This document shows, in pieces, positions 58,214 through 64,000 of a stretch of 64,000 nucleotides of DNA; the stretch's first letter is position 1, and each line of letters opens with the position of its first letter. The notes below the pieces were generated by a model. That model had not been told where the DNA came from. It did no database searches and saw nothing but the letters and a program-made list of their open reading frames with translations. The DNA is taken from NCBI GenBank assembly GCA_020091685.1, contig CM034603.1:29807696-29871695 (forward strand), in the 5' to 3' direction. The stretch comes from Lutjanus erythropterus (lineage: Eukaryota; Chordata; Actinopteri; Lutjaniformes; Lutjanidae). A program made the translations under genes and the position numbers.

Positions 58214-59120
58214 GAGGTAGTTCAGTTCTGTGATTTTGCAGCAGCTGCCTTCTCTTAGTTGAGAATAAGGTGTTCTGAAGAGGACATTACCCACCTGGGA
58301 ACCTCGTTGGCAGGAATGGCTTTTCATTTGGTTAGCAGCAGAGTGAGGAAGACTCACCTGGGTGACACGGGGGGTGGGAGAGGAGATGAAGGGGCGGGGG
58401 AAGAACGAGAAAGACACGGGGCTGTTGAAAGGAACTCTCCATTGGCCTTTTCCTGTTCCGCTTTTGTTTGGCGCTATCTCGCCGTTCCGTGTTATTCAAG
58501 CCACACAATGAAGTACAAAGCTGCCGGCGGCTGCTCCTGCTCCACGCCTCCTCCCCTTCGTCCTCCACCTCCTCCTTCCTCCCTCGACCATATTATAAGT
58601 CATTTAAACTGGATTTTAGCAGAGTGGAGCTGAGGCAGGTGGAACTGGAATGTTCACAGGGCCCTGACCATTCACTGCTTGCAGGAAATGAGTTATCCAT
58701 TGTGCTTTTGCTCTGGCAGCTTGGTTGAACTCGGTGCCACGTAAAGGCCAATTTCTTATCAAAATTGCAGTAAAGCAGTTCAGCAGCTCTGTCATGTTGT
58801 CTCTTTATCGCACATTTTCACTCTCATTCTCTCTAGGTCTGGTCTTCTCTATGAAGTTTAAAGACATGAAAGACTTAGCCATTTATTTCTCAGTTAAGGG
58901 GAAATCTGCAAGACGTCTAATGTAATAGATCATAGAGTAACCACGATATGTCATCAGAGATTAAGGAAACATGCTAAGTTGAAATACTCTTCACTTCTCT
59001 GACAACAATGTTGCAGCTGCCGCGTCCTCCTTTGAAATTTCAAAAAACAGACTTAGCTTTACATTGACAGTTATAAACAGCTGATCAACTTATTATTGTC
59101 AATGTATAATATTGCATTTG
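58214..59120. other. intronic, no gene seen
   Basis: A C/T-rich patch at 58530-58585 gives proline/serine frames of no significance. No exon recognised. Confidence 0.45.
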
Positions 59121-59308
59121 TCTTGCGCTCCTGCCGTGTTCCTGCAGCCTGCCCGACTTTCCTCGAGCCTAAGGAAGAGGAGGCACCAGAAACAACTCAC
59201 TTCAAACATAGACTGTATTTTAAATAAGATTTCAACCTATTTAATATACAGTCTGTGGTTGCTACTCACTATTTGGACTCAGCAGCTGTTACATATTGCT
59301 CTTTTAAG
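59121..59308. repeat. interspersed repeat, copy B
   Basis: Shares ordered blocks with 23399-23600: CTTGCGCTCCTGC, GTGTTCCTGCAGCCTGCC, ATTTCAACCTATTTA and GTTACATATTGCTCTTTTAA. Class unknown. Confidence 0.6.
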
Positions 59309-59948
59309 TGAGTGTTGTAAGTGAGAAAGTAGACCAGTCAGTAAGTGTTGTAAGAGTATTCCATTGATACTGGTGAAAGGCATTTAGTATTGATTTTTAT
59401 AGTAAGACAAATACTTCACAGCCAGTTGATTCTTTATGGTTTTACTCTGCGTGGTTATACTGCCGCACATGTGGGTCAATCCATCAGTTGAACCGCAGAT
59501 CCTAACTAAGGCTTGTGTGAAAGCCATGTAATTCTGCTGAAGTGCATGCACATACCCACAAGCATTTCACAAGAATAATAAAAAAAAAAATAAAAGCTAC
59601 GTTTAGTGTTTTTACTTGAGGTTTTCCACAATTTTGAAGTACTCGCTCCCGTTTTAACTGTGAGTGCCAGTGGCTGTATTTCTCCAGAGCACGCTCATTA
59701 CATTTACTATGACATGTGACCTTTTCCTCTGGTAAATGTAACGCAGACCACAGGGGGGAATAGGGAAAACAGGATCGCACATTGTGCACCAGTGAGAAAC
59801 CGAGAGGAATGAGAAGAAAGTGCCAGCGTTGTTTTTCTTTCTCTTGCTTTGGGGATTTATCAGCAGCCAAAATATGCACTTGCTCAAACACAGAGACAAC
59901 ACTTTAACTTTCATTGCCACCATGCATGTATATACACGTGCACGTGTG

Positions 59949-59980
<32 letters not shown>

Positions 59981-60707
59981 TAGTGACACACTCCGCCCTT
60001 TCCCCACATCCTGAGGTGAGAGGTCAGGTTAAGTGCTGCGTGGGGCAGTAGGCCTGTTTTTCCTCTTGGCTGGCACCCTGCCCACGTCAACAGTCCCCTC
60101 TCTTCAAAAGCCACTAATGCAGGGCCGAGCGCTGACAGTGTTCTGACAATGAGTTACTATCCGCCAGCCATGGCCCCTGTCCGACTGCCGGTCCCACTGA
60201 AAAACAGATCCGTGGTGAGAGCAAAGGTTAATCTAGCAGTGAGGCTCCACTGGCGACTGCCTCCACAGCCATGTGTGACTGAGAATAGGCTGGGAGGAAT
60301 TAACACTACTGCCTCAGGGAGTGTTGACAGAGGTGTGCGTGTGTGTCTGTCTGTGTCTCCGCTTCTGTGTGCGCGCGCGCACGTGTCTGTTGATGATGGG
60401 AAGTGAGGAAGGGGCAGATGACGAGGTTTGAGGGGGAGGTTTTGTGTTCACAATCCATTATCTTCAGGGAGGAATCACGTTGGATAAAGGTTGCTTCATG
60501 CCATTTCAGAGATGTAAGACAAATACCAGCAGACCATGTAAACATTGCGGTGAGAGTGTGCGTGCTGTCTCCCTGTTGTCCGCTGTATCAATCGCTCTGT
60601 CAGCCTGCCTCACTCTATTGTTTTTTTAACCTACCTCGAACTTTTTTTTTTTTACATCCTTCTTGTCAGCCACAATAAAAGGCTGCAACCTGCAGCCTGC
60701 CAGTTAC
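59309..60707. other. intronic, no gene seen
   Basis: (CA)n at 59955-59980 preceded by CGCG, a short (CG)n at 60371-60380, and T-runs near 60620 and 60642. Nothing else. Confidence 0.5.
59955..59980. repeat. (CA)n microsatellite
   Basis: Thirteen uninterrupted CA repeats preceded by GTGCGCG. Confidence 0.92.
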
Positions 60708-61315
60708 TTAAAGGGATAGTTAGGACTATTTGATGTAGGATTGTATGAATTCCTTATGTTGCCAAGGTCAGCAAAAAAAGAATCCAGCCACCTAAAGGCC
60801 ACCCTTTGCCATCAGACGGCATCTTTCAACAGGAAACAACTGTCATATAAGCAGAACATCAGAGTTGTTGGTCTACCACTGCCTTGATCTGTTAGTTTGT
60901 TTGTGTTACTGTGTGACTTTGTGTTTTAAAAGGATAGCCCAGATTTGCTGAAGTCACACAATAACACAAACAAAGTGACAGACATTAAGGCAGCAGTTGA
61001 CCAGCAGCTCCTGTGTTGTGCCAGGTAAAATTACTGATTGATTTGCCTCATATAATAGTGGTTTCCTGTCAAAAAAAGCTGTCTGTCGGCAAAGTGAAGC
61101 GGGGAAAATATTCTAAATATAGCATACACTTAAACTCATACAGAATGTTTTTAAGTGGATCTTTTTAAAGAGACTAAAATACCTGTTGTTGGGGGTTAGG
61201 CCCACAGCAGTCCGTTGCTTAGCTTCCTATACTGGTACTCCTCCAAACTGGGGCAAGCTGACTGGCATCTACTGCAGGTAATACACTTTAAAAAAAATCC
61301 AGACTGTCCCTTTAA
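60708..61315. mobile_element. TTAA foldback element, copy 7
   Basis: TTAA at 60708-60711 and 61312-61315; termini AGGGATAGTTAGGACTATTT and ATCCAGACTGTCCCT. Central inverted blocks TTTGTTTGTGTTACTGTGTG and CACACAATAACACAAACAAA flank a loop of about 40 bases. The left arm has deletions relative to copy 4; the right arm is nearly complete (GCAAAGTGAAGCGGGGAAAA, CCACAGCAGTCCGTTGCTTA). Confidence 0.87.
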
Positions 61316-62938
61316 GAGTACCCCTGTTATGTGTATGTGTTTATAGTTATTCATGTCTACATTTGACTGAGTCAGCAAAGGTCAACTTGGGTCTGGGCCT
61401 CCTGAGGAGAGAGCATTTAAAGAGGTCTCCCTACCACTGTGCCAGCTGTCTGTTTCTAGTCCAAACAGCTCTGTTGGCTAAGCCCCTGTTGCCACATCAT
61501 GGCCCCCTGCCTTTTGGCAACACGTTAACTGTTAAAAGCTTACTATTGTTAGTGTGTGCTAACTCCCATGAGTGCTACTCGAGCCTTAACTGGCAGGTTT
61601 TTTCTCCCCTAAATGGTCTTGGAAGTGGAAGTTGACATTTTATTTCACTTCCATCATCGCAGGTGTCAAACGGAGTATGTTGTTGTGAAGCGATAGTTAT
61701 ACTGAGGCAGATAATAAATCAAATTCCTCACCTCGGATATTTGAGATTAGCATATTTGTAGCGGCAACAAGCTATGCATCAGCAGTTGGGGATATTTTCA
61801 AGGATTTGTGGCTTATAAATCACATAGAAGAAATACCCAATTTTGCGGATTTCTCCAGATTATCTTTGTGCAGATAAAGTGGAAATTGAGGGATAAATAA
61901 AAGAAAAAAAAAGGAAGCATCAAGGCATGCTGGCGCTGGCTCATCACAGTCAATTAGCTATGTGAGGCATCTCCTGGAGATATTTCACTTCGGATAATGC
62001 CTCTTCTGTCATCAGGCTGTGTGTGCGCAGAGGAGCACGTGTCTCTGCGTGGTATTCTGTTGCGTGCGGGTATGAATGTCTGTGGGTTCGTGTGTGTGGG
62101 TTGCCTGTGCACACACCTGCCAAAATACCTTCATATAGCCCTCCTTGTGAGACGGGGCAGACTGGAGCGCTTGTTTTCCCACTCGCAGTGGGTGTGCATT
62201 TCTTTATCTCCTTTGCCTGTCGTGTTGACTGATGGGTAATATGCTAAATGGGGCCTGTGTTTACCTCACCTGTGGCACCGGCAGGCCTCTGTGTGTGCTG
62301 GGCTGTGACAGGGAGCACTAATAATGCTTTAACTGCTCTGTCAAACTTCAATCACATTGACACAAGCTCTGGTGTTGCACACTGTCCTGTTGGCAGAGGT
62401 GCTGTCACTGGACAGATGTAAGTGAATTGTGTCCCAGTAGTTACACGGCAATGGTGACTACGCGCTGGAGGTCAGGTAAATGGACTGTGCAGTAGCTCGC
62501 AGCACAAGAGCAGATGTGCATTTGTGTGAGTGTGTTTATCTGCATTCATGTGTCTGCGTATGCAAATACTCGATATGTGTTTGCATATGTGCACGTGTAC
62601 ATGTGTGCGTGTGCCTGAGTAGCTTTTTTCCCACTTAAATGTGTGTATCTATTGCAGGGTTAGTGGAGCAGTGAGGCCTTGCAGTGAGTCTCTCTACAGG
62701 AGTGTGTGATTTACGAGCCTGGTGTGAGCACTTCTCCCATCCTCCTGCATAATGTCCCCATTAGAGACAGCAGACACTGTGGCTCTGTTCATCATTTAGC
62801 CCCAGCCACCAGCACACCTGGGGAGAGACAGAGATAGGGACAGAGGCAAGAGACCGAGAGAAGGAAAGGAGGAGTAAAGGAAGAGGAGATAGCACAGTGC
62901 ATTATCTCACCATCAATTATCGCCTCTGCACTCTTAGA
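61316..62938. other. intronic, no gene seen
   Basis: GT-rich stretches at 62010-62110 and 62510-62610. The segment 61690-61870 looks single-copy. No exon. Confidence 0.45.
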
Positions 62939-63650
62939 AATAATGGTTTCAAAAGGTTTTTGCCTGAAGGTCTGAGATTATACTCAGAACCATTTGCCTC
63001 TGAAGAAGACTTTCCTGAAGAAAGGGTTCTCTCTATACAACTAGTGGTTCCATTAAGAACCCTTTTCATCCAAGGAACCCTTTTTGAAAGAAAGAGTTCT
63101 TTGAGGATTGTTGAAAGCACAGGTCTGAAAAGACGTTGCTGAACAATGGTAATTGTAACATAGATTGTTAACATAACCTTTTACCTCTTGGGTTCTTTAG
63201 TTATAAAACCCTTATGAAAACATTTTTAGATAAAAGGGTTCTCAATAGAACTATAAACCCACCAATATATACAAGGGTTTTCAGTAGAAACATAAGGGTG
63301 GGTTCTAGATGAAGCCCTTGGAATATAAGAGTTGTCAGTAGAACCCCCTGGCTCCAAATGAGACCCTTGGATTATAAAAGGGTTCTTGGTAGCATCCTTA
63401 GCAACTGGAAAGGTTCAGAATGGAACCGCCAGAGAGGATTCTGGGTGGAACCATTACACCATAGAAAGATTCCCTTTAGAACCTCTCATAGGGGGGTTCT
63501 GGGTAGAACATTTCACAAATGATTCTTGACAGAAGATGATTCATTTTACGGGCTCCAAATGGAACCTTTATAATGGGTGCAACCAGGAACTAAAAAGGGT
63601 TCTATGGGGACAAGCCAAAGAACCCTATAGCACCTTTATGTCTAAGAGTG
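62939..63650. mobile_element. GGTTCT/AGAACC-family element, full-length copy
   Basis: Both termini are intact: CACTCTTAGAAATAATGG at the left and CACCTTTATGTCTAAGAGTG at the right. The four bases on each side are TCTG (62935-62938 and 63651-63654), a possible 4-bp target duplication. The interior is a field of GGTTCT/AGAACC-type motifs in both orientations and is loosely palindromic. No coding capacity; minus- and plus-strand frames at 62897-63174 are shadows. Confidence 0.82.
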
Positions 63651-63753
63651 TCTGCCTTTACAGAGGCCATGACCAGCTGCATCTGTGTACAGCAGAGCAG
63701 AGAAAAGTGAAAAAACAGATTAAAAAAAAAGGAATTGGGATGCAAAAGGCAGA

Positions 63754-63777
63754 GGGGGGTGGGGGGGGTGGGGGGGG
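63754..63777 (+). repeat. G-run tract, quadruplex-capable
   Basis: Runs of six, eight and eight G separated by single T. These contain enough G to form a four-tract quadruplex on the plus strand, which would be the non-template strand of the presumed intron. Confidence 0.85.
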
Positions 63778-64000
63778 CGACAGCGTATGACTCATCCTCT
63801 ACCCCAGCCAGCCACAGCCACCACAGCAGTAGCCATAGGTCTTGCCAAAGATAGCGAGTTGCCTGCCTCAATCCTTCAACTCTGAGCTCTGGCTCCATAC
63901 TTGCTGGGTTTTTATTTATTTATTTTTTATTTTTTTTATCTACCTATGTTCTGTACCTGTGTTTGTTTTGGTCTGTCAGCCTCATTATGCGGAGCGAGCT

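Larger units (their letters stand above)
19584..64000 (+). other. presumed first intron, continuing past the window
   Basis: After the donor at 19584 no plus-strand exon with acceptor, phase-1 entry and receptor-like sequence was found. The ephrin-binding domain, which should begin in exon 2, is absent from all listed frames. The remaining 44.4 kb is therefore read as intron 1. Very long first introns are usual for EphB genes in vertebrates. The intron is made of transposon fragments, microsatellites and apparently single-copy DNA. Confidence 0.55.

Noticed and set aside
62939..63650. Regularly recurring GGTTCT/AGAACC words, reminiscent of a CRISPR array
   Set aside because: Spacing is irregular, the words occur in both orientations, and the block has transposon termini. 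The genome is eukaryotic.
1..64000. tRNA genes or tRNA-derived SINE heads
   Set aside because: Looked for A- and B-box motifs such as GGTTCGAATCC; none found in a convincing pair.

Overview
The window looks like a stretch of a ray-finned (teleost) fish chromosome. It has no bacterial-style gene density, many short (CA/GT)n microsatellites, and a dense population of short non-autonomous DNA transposons of kinds common in percomorph fish: hAT-type elements with TAGGG termini, TTAA-flanked foldback elements, and a GGTTCT/AGAACC-rich element bounded by CACTCTTAG / CTAAGAGTG. No rRNA, tRNA, CRISPR array, retroviral gene or intact transposase was found. Nearly all open frames of 60-150 codons are chance frames in microsatellites, pyrimidine tracts or repeats.

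Layout. Positions 1-19,180 are the 5' flank of a gene: intergenic DNA with hAT-type elements (2137-2616, 2813-3101, 12893-14123, 18515-18837), two TTAA foldback copies (5316-6050, 15996-16682), a small palindromic MITE (4189-4327) and a GCTAACATTAG minisatellite with a 100-bp higher-order period (10477-11166). A weak candidate first exon behind a TATA box lies at 349-522. A CpG-rich promoter with a GC box and two inverted CCAAT boxes (19184-19243) leads into a 5' leader with three small upstream ORFs. The one well-supported coding exon follows at 19523-19583: a signal peptide ending ...SSAME, spliced in phase 1 at a GTAAAT donor. The signal peptide, the AME|(E) junction and the phase match exon 1 of EphB receptor tyrosine kinases, best EphB1. 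That identity is an inference from 20 residues.

From 19584 to the end (44.4 kb) no second exon is seen, so the rest is read as the long first intron of that gene. It carries five more TTAA foldback copies (24319, 34062, 38050, 57892, 60708), at least five blocks of the GGTTCT/AGAACC family, further hAT-type elements (31618-32195, 44189-45073, 55489-56328), one 600-bp element with a perfect 10-bp target duplication (41581-42180), several nested insertions, and single-copy stretches that may hold regulatory sequence.

No new multi-gene system is present. The most interesting structures are the nearly full-length palindrome at 34062-34829, the 100-bp higher-order minisatellite, the 600-bp element with 10-bp duplications, the pair of GGTTCT/AGAACC blocks that form inverted arms around 1 kb (26125-28110), and the upstream-ORF-containing leader of the receptor gene.
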